Below, one piece after another: positions 31,871-41,053 of a stretch of DNA of 64,000 nucleotides. Source of the stretch: an uncultured Capnocytophaga sp. (lineage in GTDB: Bacteria; Bacteroidota; Bacteroidia; Flavobacteriales; Flavobacteriaceae); NCBI RefSeq assembly GCF_937936315.1, contig NZ_CALGWU010000023.1:62001-126000 (forward strand), given 5' to 3'. Position 1 is the stretch's first letter, and each line of letters opens with the position of its first letter. Both the position numbers and the translations under genes were made by a program. The notes under the pieces are model-generated. The model was not told the DNA's origin. It did not search any database and worked only from the letters and a program-made list of their open reading frames with translations.

Positions 31871-32818
31871 ATGAAATACATAGTTTTATTTTTCCTATTA
31901 ACAACAACTTTATGCGCACAAGATACGACTTCTACTAAAAAATACCACTATAAAATGTGGATAAAACCCTCCTTGAGCATCAATTATCTTGCTGTGGATA
32001 TAGAAGATGCTCCTATCAATGAAGCTCTAAAAAATAAAACTATATTGCCTAACTACCCTCTTACAATGGGATTAGGTTTAGGAGTTCATAATACCTATAT
32101 AAATCTTGACTATGCTAGAGGGCTAATGCCTTTGCGCAATGAGGATAAATATGGAAAAACAAGTTATTTTGATTTTCAAATACATTCTTTTATTAATAAT
32201 AAATTTTTATTAGATCTTTATTATCAAAGTTATAAAGGTTTCTATTATGAAGATGGTCAAGATATACATCTTCTCAAAGATGCTCGTGTACAACAGATAG
32301 GAAGTGAATTTTTGTATTTTACTAAATGGAGAGAAACCTCTTTAAGAAATATTTTTAATCCAGAGGGTAATCAATTAAAGCCTTTGTTTAGTTTTTATTT
32401 TGGAGGAGGTGTTTTTTACCACAAACTTAGCTTGCCTCTTAATTCTCCAGATAAAATTGATGATTTCAAACATATACAAGCTGGATTTAGTGGAGGGGTT
32501 GCTAACCTTTGGGAGCTCACCCCTAATCTCACTTTTAGTGGTTTAGTAGGTTTGGGCTTCTATTTTGGTGGAGAAACAGCTCCTATAAGTAAAATGAAGC
32601 TCAATCAATATGTAAATTTTAGATATAACCTAGCTCTTACTTATAAAATTAAAAACTCAACAATAGATTTTTCAATACTTCATAATAATAAACGTGTTTA
32701 TTTCAATAATTCCGATCTTGTAAGTATTAAAAACTCTACTTTTAGGATAAGTTTTACGCAACAACTCAATGTAACTACTCGCCATAACAACAAAGTGATG
32801 AGGTTCTTAGGAATGTAA
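31871..32818 (+). CDS. DUF4421 family outer-membrane protein
   Basis: A 315-residue protein with a signal peptide (MKYIVLFFLLTTTLCAQ) and alternating beta strands ending with an aromatic/hydrophobic strand. The segments LPNYPLTMGLGLGVHNTYINLDYA and KTSYFDFQIHSFINNKFLLDLYYQSYKGFYYED match DUF4421, a Bacteroidota family of predicted outer-membrane beta barrels of unknown function. No operon partner: a terminator precedes it and the next gene has its own promoter. Confidence 0.75.
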   Translation: MKYIVLFFLLTTTLCAQDTTSTKKYHYKMWIKPSLSINYLAVDIEDAPINEALKNKTILPNYPLTMGLGLGVHNTYINLDYARGLMPLRNEDKYGKTSYFDFQIHSFINNKFLLDLYYQSYKGFYYEDGQDIHLLKDARVQQIGSEFLYFTKWRETSLRNIFNPEGNQLKPLFSFYFGGGVFYHKLSLPLNSPDKIDDFKHIQAGFSGGVANLWELTPNLTFSGLVGLGFYFGGETAPISKMKLNQYVNFRYNLALTYKIKNSTIDFSILHNNKRVYFNNSDLVSIKNSTFRISFTQQLNVTTRHNNKVMRFLGM

Positions 32819-32905
32819 TCTATTTCTTTTGAGAAAACAATAATCTAATAATCAAAATAATACAATTGGTATAATATTTGTTTCTAAATAAAAAGTTAAA
32901 AATAT

Positions 32906-32936
32906 TTGGTATTTTTAAAATAAAGCACTACATTTG
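32906..32936 (+). promoter_or_regulatory. Promoter for the TPR protein gene
   Basis: TACATTTG at 32929-32936 with TTG at 32906-32908 (20-base spacer). It overlaps the in-frame start codon at 32934, which is therefore rejected in favour of ATG 32991. Confidence 0.75.
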
Positions 32937-32990
32937 CGAATTATAAATAAATACATAAAACAAAAAACTGTTTTAAAATTGCAAAACAAT

Positions 32991-34247
32991 ATGAGAAAAC
33001 CATTATTAATGGCTGCTGCACTACTTATTTCGGCAGTCGCATTCGGACAAAAAAAAGAACTCAAAGAGATTGAAAAACAAATCCGTAAAGGAGATTTGAC
33101 AACAGCTCAAAGTGGTTTAAATGCCATTAAAGGAAGTGTAGAAGGTACTGAGTTCGCTCCTCAATTCTATTTCTTAGAAGCTCAAGCTAATATTGAACTA
33201 ACCAAGAAAAACAAAAGTTTAGCTTCTTTGCAAGATGCAACTGCTGCTTTTGCTAAAGTAAAACAACTAGAGGGAGGTAAAGGAAAGTATACTAATCAAT
33301 TACAATCTTTATCTGAAGAAGCTATGAACTTTGCAGTTGGTCAAGCTCAAGAAAAGTACAAAGCTAAGGATTACAAAAATGCTTCAGTAGCTTTTGAACA
33401 AGTATATCGCCTTAGCGCTCGCGATACTGTGTTCTTGTACAATGCTGCTGTAGTAGCAGTAGAAGGTAAAGACTATGATAAAGCCGTAAAATTGTACTCA
33501 GAACTTAAAGACCTTGGTTATGATGGAGCTGAAACACTTTATATCGCAACCAATAAACAAACTAAACAAGATGAGACTTTCTCTGATAAAAACCAAGCTG
33601 AACTAATGGTAAAAGCAGGGACTCACGAAAAAGCAAGAGTTGAAAAAACACCTTCTAAACGCGCCGATATCATAAAAAACATAGCCTTTATCTATGTAGA
33701 ACAAAAGAAAGTTGATGAGGCTATCAAAGCATTTGAAGATGCTAAAAAAGCATATCCTAAAGATGCAAACATCATCCTTGCTGAAGCTTATGTATACTTG
33801 CAGTTAGATAATAAAGAAAAATTCAAACAACTAATGCAAGAAGCTGCTCAATTAGATCCAAATAATGCTGACCTTCACTACAATATTGGGGTAATCAATA
33901 TGCAACAAGGTAATATTTTGGAAGCTCGCAAAGGTTTTGAACAAGCTCTTAAAATTAAACCTAACTATGCAGATGCTGCCTTAAATATCTCTACAAGCTA
34001 TATCAATGAAGGGAATAGTTTGATTGAACAAATGAATGGTTTAGGAAACTCTAAAGCAGATATCGCTAAGTTTGAAGCATTAAGAGACCAAAAAGATGGT
34101 TTATTCAAAAAAGGTGCTGAAGTATTAGAAAACTATACTAAAACAAATGGTAATGTTGAAAACATCTTAGAACAATTGAAGAACATCTATGGAGCTTTAG
34201 GAGATAGTGCTAATTTCCAACGTGTAAAAAAACTTTTAGGACAATAA
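32991..34247 (+). CDS. Secreted/periplasmic tetratricopeptide repeat protein
   Basis: 418 aa from ATG 32991: signal peptide MRKPLLMAAALLISAVAFGQ, then TPR-like helical repeats. The clearest are ADIIKNIAFIYVEQKKVDEAIKAFEDAKKAYP, ANIILAEAYVYLQLDNKEKF and DLHYNIGVINMQQGNILEARKGFEQALKIKPNYADA. The protein is probably periplasmic, acting as a scaffold. TPR proteins of this kind are common in flavobacterial envelope systems, but no specific partner is evident. The C terminus (ENILEQLKNIYGALGDSANFQRVKKLLG) is typical of the family. Confidence 0.8.
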   Translation: MRKPLLMAAALLISAVAFGQKKELKEIEKQIRKGDLTTAQSGLNAIKGSVEGTEFAPQFYFLEAQANIELTKKNKSLASLQDATAAFAKVKQLEGGKGKYTNQLQSLSEEAMNFAVGQAQEKYKAKDYKNASVAFEQVYRLSARDTVFLYNAAVVAVEGKDYDKAVKLYSELKDLGYDGAETLYIATNKQTKQDETFSDKNQAELMVKAGTHEKARVEKTPSKRADIIKNIAFIYVEQKKVDEAIKAFEDAKKAYPKDANIILAEAYVYLQLDNKEKFKQLMQEAAQLDPNNADLHYNIGVINMQQGNILEARKGFEQALKIKPNYADAALNISTSYINEGNSLIEQMNGLGNSKADIAKFEALRDQKDGLFKKGAEVLENYTKTNGNVENILEQLKNIYGALGDSANFQRVKKLLGQ

Positions 34248-34265
34248 TTGAATCCTATGAAAATG

Positions 34266-34307
34266 AAAAATAGGAATTAGAGAGAAAAGTCTAATTCCTA
34301 TTTTTTT
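34266..34307 (+). terminator. Terminator after the TPR gene
   Basis: AAAAATAGGAATTAGA pairs with TCTAATTCCTATTTTT (16-base stem) around a short loop, followed by T. Confidence 0.88.
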
Positions 34308-34341
34308 ATTCCTATTCAATAAAATATTCTATTTTGTCGAA

Positions 34342-35094
34342 ATGCGTTATTTTATAGAACTCTCTTTCTTTGGTAAAAATTATCACGGTTGGCAATCTCA
34401 ACCGAAGGCTATTTCTGTGCAAGAAGTTTTAGAGCAAGGACTTTCAACAATACTTCGAACTCCTATAAGTATAGTAGGAGCAGGACGTACTGATAGTGGT
34501 GTACACGCTTCACAAATGTTTGCTCATTTTGATGTAACTGAACCTTTACCTACCAACTTTGTGCATAGACTAAACGCTTTCTTGCCAAAAGATATTGCTG
34601 TTCACAATATATATGAGATGAAACCAGATGCTCATACCCGATTTGATGCTCTCAAACGTACCTATCAGTATCATATTAGTACTCAAAAAGATGTGTTTGC
34701 GTATGATTATGCAATGTTTTTCACTCATACATTAAATATAGCAATAATGAATGAAGCTGCTCAAATTCTTCTTGATTATAGCGATTTTCAATGTTTTTCT
34801 AAAACTCATACCGATGTAAAGACTTTTATATGCAAAATTTATAAAGCACATTGGGAGAAAATAGACAAACAATTAGTCTTTACCATCACAGCCGATCGTT
34901 TCTTGCGTAATATGGTGCGTGCTATCGTAGGAACTCTTATAGATGTTGGATTACAAAAGCTATCACTCACAGACTTTGAAGATATTATTCTCAGCAAGAA
35001 TAGAAGTAAAGCAGGAGCTTCAGTACCAGCTTGTGGTTTGTTTCTCACTCATATAGAATATCCAGAAGATATCTTTATTCAAAAAATCAATTAA
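34342..35094 (+). CDS. truA: tRNA pseudouridine(38-40) synthase
   Basis: Makes pseudouridine at positions 38-40 of the tRNA anticodon stem, 250 aa. Catalytic Asp lies in GAGRTDSGVHASQMFAHFD (about residues 47-65). Also visible: MRYFIELSFFGKNYHGWQSQ at the N terminus, and the C-terminal DRFLRNMVRAIVGTLIDVG and RSKAGASVPACGLFL motifs. Complete. Confidence 0.97.
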   Translation: MRYFIELSFFGKNYHGWQSQPKAISVQEVLEQGLSTILRTPISIVGAGRTDSGVHASQMFAHFDVTEPLPTNFVHRLNAFLPKDIAVHNIYEMKPDAHTRFDALKRTYQYHISTQKDVFAYDYAMFFTHTLNIAIMNEAAQILLDYSDFQCFSKTHTDVKTFICKIYKAHWEKIDKQLVFTITADRFLRNMVRAIVGTLIDVGLQKLSLTDFEDIILSKNRSKAGASVPACGLFLTHIEYPEDIFIQKIN

Positions 35095-35122
35095 ATTATT
35101 AGTATTATTCAGTGAAATTCAT

Positions 35123-35130
35123 TACTTTTG
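35123..35130 (+). promoter_or_regulatory. Promoter -7 element
   Basis: TACTTTTG, 25 bases before the next ATG (35156). The -33 region is not distinctive. Confidence 0.5.
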
Positions 35131-35155
35131 CAAACTTTTTTAAATAAAACTAGAA

Positions 35156-35680
35156 ATGAAATATCTACAAAACAAATACTTAAAAATAGTTGTAGCTGTC
35201 CTTATTGTAGCTTGGGCAGTATACCAATTCACTCGAGGAAATATAGGAAATGGCATTGCTCTCATTTTTCTATCACTTATTCCTATTTTATTGTATTTTC
35301 GCAATGAGTTTATATTACTTACCTTTTTGCGTTTGCGAAAACAAGATTTCGCAGGAATGGAAAAATGGCTTGGCAAAATCGTAGACCCCGAAACAGCCTT
35401 ATTACGTAAACAACAAGGTTATTACAATTATATGTACGGAATTATCTATTCACAAAAAAATCTTACACAAGCTGAAAAATATTTTCGTAAAGCTTTGCAA
35501 TTGGGACTTACTATGAGTTACGATGTAGCAATGGCAAAATTGAGTTTAGCAGGTATAATGATGCAGAAACGGAAAAAACGTGAAGCTCAAGACCTTCTTA
35601 CAGAAGCTAAAAAATTAGATAAGCAAAATCTTATGACCGAACAGATAAAAATGATGCAACAACAACTTAAGAAAATCTAA
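35156..35680 (+). CDS. Membrane-anchored TPR-like protein
   Basis: A 174-residue protein: two N-terminal hydrophobic segments (IVVAVLIVAWAVYQF and IALIFLSLIPILLYFRNEFILL), then a cytoplasmic helical part with a TPR-like unit YYNYMYGIIYSQKNLTQAEKYFRKALQLGL and DVAMAKLSLAGIMMQKRKKREAQDLLTEAKKL. The head region resembles the flavobacterial DUF2892-type anchor. The function is unknown. It lies 61 bases downstream of truA with its own promoter-like element. Confidence 0.65.
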   Translation: MKYLQNKYLKIVVAVLIVAWAVYQFTRGNIGNGIALIFLSLIPILLYFRNEFILLTFLRLRKQDFAGMEKWLGKIVDPETALLRKQQGYYNYMYGIIYSQKNLTQAEKYFRKALQLGLTMSYDVAMAKLSLAGIMMQKRKKREAQDLLTEAKKLDKQNLMTEQIKMMQQQLKKI

Positions 35681-35852
35681 AATAAACTAACATTTCTTCG
35701 ATATTTTAGTTTACATTAGAAATTATTATAAAGTTTATTTAGGACTTATTGTTTTTTCAAATGCTATTACTAGTGTCCACTAAAAAAATGACACTAATCA
35801 AAATTAAATAATAGAGGTTCACTTGAACTATTTCGTTCTTTGTCATTACTAG

Positions 35853-37207
35853 TGGTGCGTTGATTTTTTTAAAACTCTTGTAAGTGATTGATATTTAGTT
35901 GTTTATAAAGGTTTTTTCTTTCGGCGATTTGAATTTATATTTTATACTGAAATTGATATAATTTATTGATATATAGCTATTTATATTATAGTGATTTTTG
36001 AAATGAGTTAAATTTGCATTTTATATAAAATGTAATGAACTCAGGTAAATACGTTTTTTCTCAGATTACAGACTTTATTAATCGAGATGAATTTAACAAA
36101 TGTGTAAAACACTATAATGCTAATAAATGGGTTCGAGATATGAATTGTTGGCATCTTTTCTTATAATTATTGTTTGGTCAATCATCTGGTTCAGAGTCTC
36201 TTAGAAACATTTGTATAGCGTTAGAGTCTCATTCGGATAAACTATATCATATGGGAATAGGCAAAGCTGTTGAACACACTTAACTATCTCGAGCCAATGA
36301 GAAAAGAGATTGGCATATTTTTGCTGATTTTGGTCAGTACCTTATAGAAAAAGTCTTTCTATTCAAAAATACGTTTAGAGAAAATTGACCTTTCAAACCA
36401 AGTGTTTGCGCTTGATTCAACAACTATCTCAGTAAGTATTAACCTATTATCATAGGCTTTAGGAAAATATTCACGAGGTGCTGTAAAAATCCATACCGCT
36501 ATTGATATGCGCGGAAATATACCAAGTTTTATACTTGTAACAGACGGCAAATATCATGATAGTAACGTCTTAGATGAAATAGAACCTATTGAAAATGCTA
36601 TTTATGTAATAGATAAGGCTTATGTTGATTTCAAAGCTCTTTATAGATTTAATGAATTGGAGTCCTTTTTTGTTACAAGAGCAAAGGAAAACCTTAAATA
36701 TACTATCATTGAAAACAATTTTAACATAGATAAATAGTACAGGTCTTGTATATGATAGAGTAATTTCTTTGACTACAGCCAATTCGTATAAATCATATCC
36801 TAAAAATCTACGTTTAGTAGGTTATTATGATGCTGAAAAAGATGAAACATTTGAATTTTTAACCAATAACTTTGAAGCATCTGCTTTAGAGATAGCGAAT
36901 TTATATAAAAGGTGCTGGCAAATAGAGATCTTTTTCAAATGGATAAAGCAGAATTTATCTATAAAGAAACTTTGGGGGCATTCAAAAAATGCTGTTAAGA
37001 TTCATATATGGGTAGCAATAATAACCTATCTAATAGTAGCATATATCAAAAATATATCAAAAAGTGAATTAACTATATATCAAATAATTGAAATATTCAG
37101 AATTTCTCTATTTGATAAAAAACTTATTAAAAATTTGATTGTCAAAGATAAAGATAAAATTGAAATAGAACAACCTAATTTATTTAACCTTTAAAATCAA
37201 CGCACCA
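35853..37207 (+). mobile_element. Decayed IS4-type insertion sequence, about 1355 bp
   Basis: Ends are a perfect 15-base inverted repeat: TGGTGCGTTGATTTT at 35853-35867 and AAAATCAACGCACCA at 37193-37207. Between them is a broken transposase pseudogene. I see no convincing target-site duplication (left flank CATTACTAG, right flank GCAATATTA). The preceding 170 bases (35681-35852) hold no gene; they contain a small palindrome at 35772-35795 (AGTGTC...GACACT) and a second copy of ATTACTAGTG (35766 and 35845). Confidence 0.8.
36035..37194 (+). pseudogene. IS4-family transposase pseudogene (DUF4372 type)
   Basis: Starts MNSGKYVFSQITDFINRDEF (DUF4372-like N terminus). Stops interrupt it at about 36166 (after NCWHLFL) and 36280 (TAA before LSRANEKRDW), frameshifts occur near 36320-36480, and another stop falls at about 36735. 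Homology continues across frames: LDSTTIS (first catalytic Asp region), KIHTAIDMRGN, FILVTDGKYHDSN, IYVIDKAYVDF and a C-terminal block. In the YREK region YKRCWQIEIFFKWIK, the position normally Arg is Cys. The element cannot make active transposase. Confidence 0.85.
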
Positions 37208-37274
37208 GCAATATTATGGAAAGAATAATAAAGACCTAATGACTGCACCCATTTACAAAAATCTTTCATATTGT

Positions 37275-37556
37275 TTATACTTTATAGGTAAAAGCTATAT
37301 AGGAGAAGTAAATTCCTACGATTATAAAGAAAACACCTGTAATAAAACCAATAATACGCGCCATATCACGGCCTAAATAACGGCTTATTTGCCCCATAGT
37401 CCAATTATTTTGGTAATGTTTATCGGGTTCGTATAGCCAATCCCAGTTTTTTAGAGCGCCTATGATGAGGCAAATACCAAAAGCAGCGAGCAAAAGAGCT
37501 ACAATACCACCAAATGTAATAGGGTTTTTACCTACCCAATTTTTAAATGTTTCCAT
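37275..37556 (-). CDS. Small two-helix membrane protein, Imm17-like
   Basis: A 93-residue protein with two hydrophobic helices (ITFGGIVALLLAAFGICLIIGAL and IIGFITGVFFIIVGIYFSYIAF) joined by a loop starting NWDWLYEPDK and ending GRDMAR. The NWDW(F/L)xxPD loop between two helices resembles the immunity protein 17 (Imm17) family of polymorphic-toxin systems. No cognate toxin is adjacent; the IS remnant lies next to it, so a toxin could have been lost. Start ATG 37556 follows a -7 element; an in-frame start at 37577 lies upstream of the likely transcript start. Confidence 0.6.
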   Translation of the reverse strand: METFKNWVGKNPITFGGIVALLLAAFGICLIIGALKNWDWLYEPDKHYQNNWTMGQISRYLGRDMARIIGFITGVFFIIVGIYFSYIAFTYKV

Positions 37557-37578
37557 AGTGTTTAATATTATAGACAAA

Positions 37579-37586
37579 CAAAAATA
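37579..37586 (-). promoter_or_regulatory. Promoter -7 element for the Imm17-like gene
   Basis: Minus-strand TATTTTTG, 22 bases before ATG 37556. Confidence 0.45.
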
Positions 37587-37663
37587 ATAAACTTATTTTT
37601 AGAGGGCGATTGGCAAATCGCTCCTATAATATGCCAAAAAAGCGAATGATTATCAGTGAGTAA

Positions 37664-37694
37664 ACTTTGCCAAAGTCTGAAACTTTGGCAAAGT
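37664..37694 (-). terminator. Hairpin after mfd (TTTG-CAAA palindrome family)
   Basis: ACTTTGCCAAAGT (37664-37676) and ACTTTGGCAAAGT (37682-37694) form a 13-base stem with a five-base loop, just downstream of the mfd stop. It is the same palindrome type as at 31.79 and 55.95 kb, with TTTGCCAAA/TTTGGCAAA in place of TTTGTCAAA/TTTGACAAA. Confidence 0.65.
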
Positions 37695-37704
37695 GTAACG
37701 ATAC

Positions 37705-40700
37705 TTATGCTTCTATCATTTGCATAGCTTTTAGAGCTTGGTATACACTGTTGATGTTTTCAAAAATGAGCAATAGACGCAAGCCGTTGCGGGTTTCTTT
37801 CTCTTGCATACGACACTTATCGGGGTAGCGTTGTACAAAGAGCAGTAGCTTTTGGAAGCGCGCACTTTGATAGAACGGACTATTTTGGTCGGCAATGAAA
37901 TAGCCCGTCATCTTTCCGTTTTTCATTACAAGTTTCTCAATTCCCATACGGGTAGCCAACCATTTTACACGTACACTATTGAGCAAGTCAATAGCTTGAG
38001 GGGGTAACTTGCCAAAACGGTCGATAAGGTTGCGTTCATAGACTTGTAAGGCTTCCTCATTGGGCAGATTACTCAGTTCGTTATAAAGATTGAGTCGTTC
38101 GGCTACTCTATTGACATAAGTGTCAGGGAAGAGCAGTTCAAAGTCACTATCTATTTGAGTATCGCTGAGGTAAGTTTTGTCTTCTTCGGTGGTGTGGTAT
38201 AGTTCAGAGAACTCATTTTCTTTGAGTTCTGTTATGGCTTCTTGTAATATCTTTTGGTAGGTATCAAAGCCTATTTCATTGATAAAACCACTTTGCTCTC
38301 CACCCAAGAGGTCGCCAGCCCCTCTAATCTCTAAATCTTTCATAGCGATATTGAGTCCGCTTCCTAAATCGGAGAACTGAGCTATCGCTTCAATACGCTT
38401 GCGGGCATCGTCGCTCATCGCTATCAGAGGAGGCGTAATGAAGTAGCAAAAAGCCTTTTTATTACTTCTACCTACGCGCCCGCGCATTTGGTGTAAATCG
38501 GATAAGCCGAAATTATGTGCATTGTTGATAAAGATAGTGTTGGCATTAGGAACATCTAAACCACTTTCAATAATAGTGGTAGCAACCAATACATCATACC
38601 TTCCTTCCATAAAGGCGAGCATTGTCTCTTCTAATTTCTTTCCGTCCATTTGTCCGTGACCAATGGCGATACGAGCATCAGGGAGCAATCGCTGAATCAT
38701 TCCAGCCACCTCTTGAATATTTTCAACCCTATTGTGCATAAAGAATACTTGTCCGCCACGCTGAATTTCATAACGAATACCATCGCGTATTACCTCTTCA
38801 TTGAAAGGTACTACTTGCGAATCAATAGGGTAGCGGTTAGGAGGAGGGGTATTGATAACCGAAAGATCGCGGGCAGCCATCAAACTGAATTGTAGTGTGC
38901 GTGGGATAGGCGTAGCGGTGAGCGTAAGTACATCGAGGTTTTCTTTGAGGGTTTTGAGCTTATCCTTCACACCTACGCCAAACTTTTGCTCTTCATCAAC
39001 AATCAGTAATCCTAAATCTTTATAAGTAACCTTTTCGCCTACTATTTGATGTGTACCAATAATAATATCTAACTGACCTTTAGCTAGTTCTTCTAAGATG
39101 ATTTTCTTTTCCTTGGCTGTGCGGAATCGGTTGAGATAATCGATGCGCACAGGAAAGTCTTTCATACGCTGGCTAAATGTTTGAAAGTGTTGGAAAGCCA
39201 GTACTGTAGTAGGTACAAGTACGGCTACTTGCTTGCCATTATCGACAGCTTTGAAGGCAGCACGAATGGCTACTTCAGTTTTCCCGAAGCCTACATCACC
39301 ACACACCAACCTATCCATAGGTTTAGAGCTTTCCATATCAGCTTTTACTTCGGCAGTAGCCTTACTTTGGTCGGGAGTATCCTCATACAAGAATGAGGCT
39401 TCCAACTCGTTTTGCATATAACTGTCGTGAGCAAAAGCAAATCCTTGGGCTTCTTTTCGTTTGGCATATAACTGAATGAGGTTGAACGCAATTTCTTTTA
39501 CACGAGCCTTGGTTTTCTGTTTGAGGGCTTTCCATGCTCCTGAACCTAATTTATAAATCTTAGGAGGTTTGCCATCTTTTCCGTTATATTTACTAATCTT
39601 ATGTAGCGCGTGAATGCTAACGAATAACACATCGCGGTCTCCATAAATCAGTTTGATAGCTTCTTGTTGTTTGCCTTCTACTTCAATCTTTTGTAAACCA
39701 GCGAACTTACCAATACCGTGGTCTATATGTGTAACATAATCACCTACCTCTAATTGCATCAGTTCTTTAAGTGTAATGGCTTGTTTTTTTGCATAACCAT
39801 TCTTTAGCTGAAATTTATAATAGCGTTCAAAGATTTGATGATCAGTGAATACATTGTATTTTAATTCAGTATCTACAAAGCCAGCGTGTAGCGATAATTG
39901 TACCGTTTGGTAAGGTACTTTTTGTTCCATTTCCTCAAAAATATCTTGAAATCGCTTGGCTTGTTGTTCACTTCCGCAGAGGATATAGTTTTGAAATCCT
40001 TCTTCGTGTTTGTTGTTGAAGTAACTAATAAGGAGTTCAAACTGTTTGTTAAAAGAAGGTTGCGGGGTGGTATGAAAAGAGAACTCCTTTTTGTTTTTAG
40101 AAGCGGGAGTTGTAGCATTGATGTTTACTTGTTGGAATCTCTGGATTTGTTTTAATAAGTCTGTTGCTTGACAATAGAGTTCCTCTGGAGGGGTACGTTT
40201 TACTTCATTGGGGAGCTTTTGATAAATATCGGTAGCTTTAGCAAAGAGTTTTTCAATTTTAGCATCAAAAAATCCCATATCCTTACCAATGAATAGCGTT
40301 TGCTCACTGATATACTCCAAGAATGACTGTCGTATCTCATCACTTTCTTTGTTTTCTACATTAGGGATAATTGTAATTTTTGATAGTTGAGCAGTAGATA
40401 ACTGACTTTCTACATCAAATGTACGGATGCTATCAACTTCGTTTCCAAAGAATTCAATGCGATAAGGTTCATTATTTGAAAAAGAAAATACATCTACAAT
40501 CCCACCACGTACCGAGAACTCACCAGGTTCGGTAACAAAATCAGTGCGGTTGAAATGGTAGCTGAAAAGCACTTCATTGAGAAAATCAATAGTGAGTGAG
40601 TCTCCTTTTTGGATTTTTAGCGTATTTTTTTCTAATTGCTTTCGCGTGATGACCTTCTCAAAAAGTGCTTCGGGGTAGGAGACTATGAGTAATGGTTTTG

Positions 40701-41037
40701 TACTATGACTCAATTGGTTGAGGACTTCAGCACGCAATAACACATTGGCATTATCGGTATCTTCAATTTGATAAGGTCGACGATAGCTATCAGGAAAGAA
40801 AAGTACCTGTTGTTCTCCTACTAAGGTTTCTAAATCATTGAGCATGTAGGCACTTTCTTCTTTATCGGGTAGCAGTACTAATAGAGGTCTATGGACTGTA
40901 TTGAACAAGTTAGCTATTACTATTGACAAAGAAGCCCCTGCCAATCCCGTAACCTCTGCATTTTCTTTTGTTTGTAGGTGTTTTAATAGAGATTGATAAG
41001 TGCTGTTTTCAGTAAATTGTTGTAGGAATGATTTCAC
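37705..41037 (-). CDS. mfd: Transcription-repair coupling factor (Mfd)
   Basis: DNA translocase that removes RNA polymerase stalled at lesions and recruits UvrAB, 1110 aa (normal). Order: UvrB-like N-terminal domains (residues 1-330), RNA-polymerase-interacting CarD-like domain (LEVGDYVTHIDHGIGKFAGLQKI, about 425-490), helicase motifs with Walker A GDVGFGKTEVAIR near 580 and DEEQ box VDEEQKFGV near 680, motif VI HQMRGRVGRSNKKAFCYF, and a C-terminal TRCF domain ending near the stop. It is the last gene of the ettA-rnhA-nfu-mfd operon, 16 bases after nfu. Confidence 0.97.
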   Translation of the reverse strand: MKSFLQQFTENSTYQSLLKHLQTKENAEVTGLAGASLSIVIANLFNTVHRPLLVLLPDKEESAYMLNDLETLVGEQQVLFFPDSYRRPYQIEDTDNANVLLRAEVLNQLSHSTKPLLIVSYPEALFEKVITRKQLEKNTLKIQKGDSLTIDFLNEVLFSYHFNRTDFVTEPGEFSVRGGIVDVFSFSNNEPYRIEFFGNEVDSIRTFDVESQLSTAQLSKITIIPNVENKESDEIRQSFLEYISEQTLFIGKDMGFFDAKIEKLFAKATDIYQKLPNEVKRTPPEELYCQATDLLKQIQRFQQVNINATTPASKNKKEFSFHTTPQPSFNKQFELLISYFNNKHEEGFQNYILCGSEQQAKRFQDIFEEMEQKVPYQTVQLSLHAGFVDTELKYNVFTDHQIFERYYKFQLKNGYAKKQAITLKELMQLEVGDYVTHIDHGIGKFAGLQKIEVEGKQQEAIKLIYGDRDVLFVSIHALHKISKYNGKDGKPPKIYKLGSGAWKALKQKTKARVKEIAFNLIQLYAKRKEAQGFAFAHDSYMQNELEASFLYEDTPDQSKATAEVKADMESSKPMDRLVCGDVGFGKTEVAIRAAFKAVDNGKQVAVLVPTTVLAFQHFQTFSQRMKDFPVRIDYLNRFRTAKEKKIILEELAKGQLDIIIGTHQIVGEKVTYKDLGLLIVDEEQKFGVGVKDKLKTLKENLDVLTLTATPIPRTLQFSLMAARDLSVINTPPPNRYPIDSQVVPFNEEVIRDGIRYEIQRGGQVFFMHNRVENIQEVAGMIQRLLPDARIAIGHGQMDGKKLEETMLAFMEGRYDVLVATTIIESGLDVPNANTIFINNAHNFGLSDLHQMRGRVGRSNKKAFCYFITPPLIAMSDDARKRIEAIAQFSDLGSGLNIAMKDLEIRGAGDLLGGEQSGFINEIGFDTYQKILQEAITELKENEFSELYHTTEEDKTYLSDTQIDSDFELLFPDTYVNRVAERLNLYNELSNLPNEEALQVYERNLIDRFGKLPPQAIDLLNSVRVKWLATRMGIEKLVMKNGKMTGYFIADQNSPFYQSARFQKLLLFVQRYPDKCRMQEKETRNGLRLLLIFENINSVYQALKAMQMIEA

Positions 41038-41053
41038 AGTAAATTATAAAATA

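Noticed and set aside
35766..35854. Duplicated ATTACTAGTG as target-site duplication of the IS
   Set aside because: Both copies lie on the left side of the element; the right flank does not match.
39181..40155. Plus-strand open frames within mfd
   Set aside because: Shadow frames of a well-supported minus-strand gene, with no start signal or homology.
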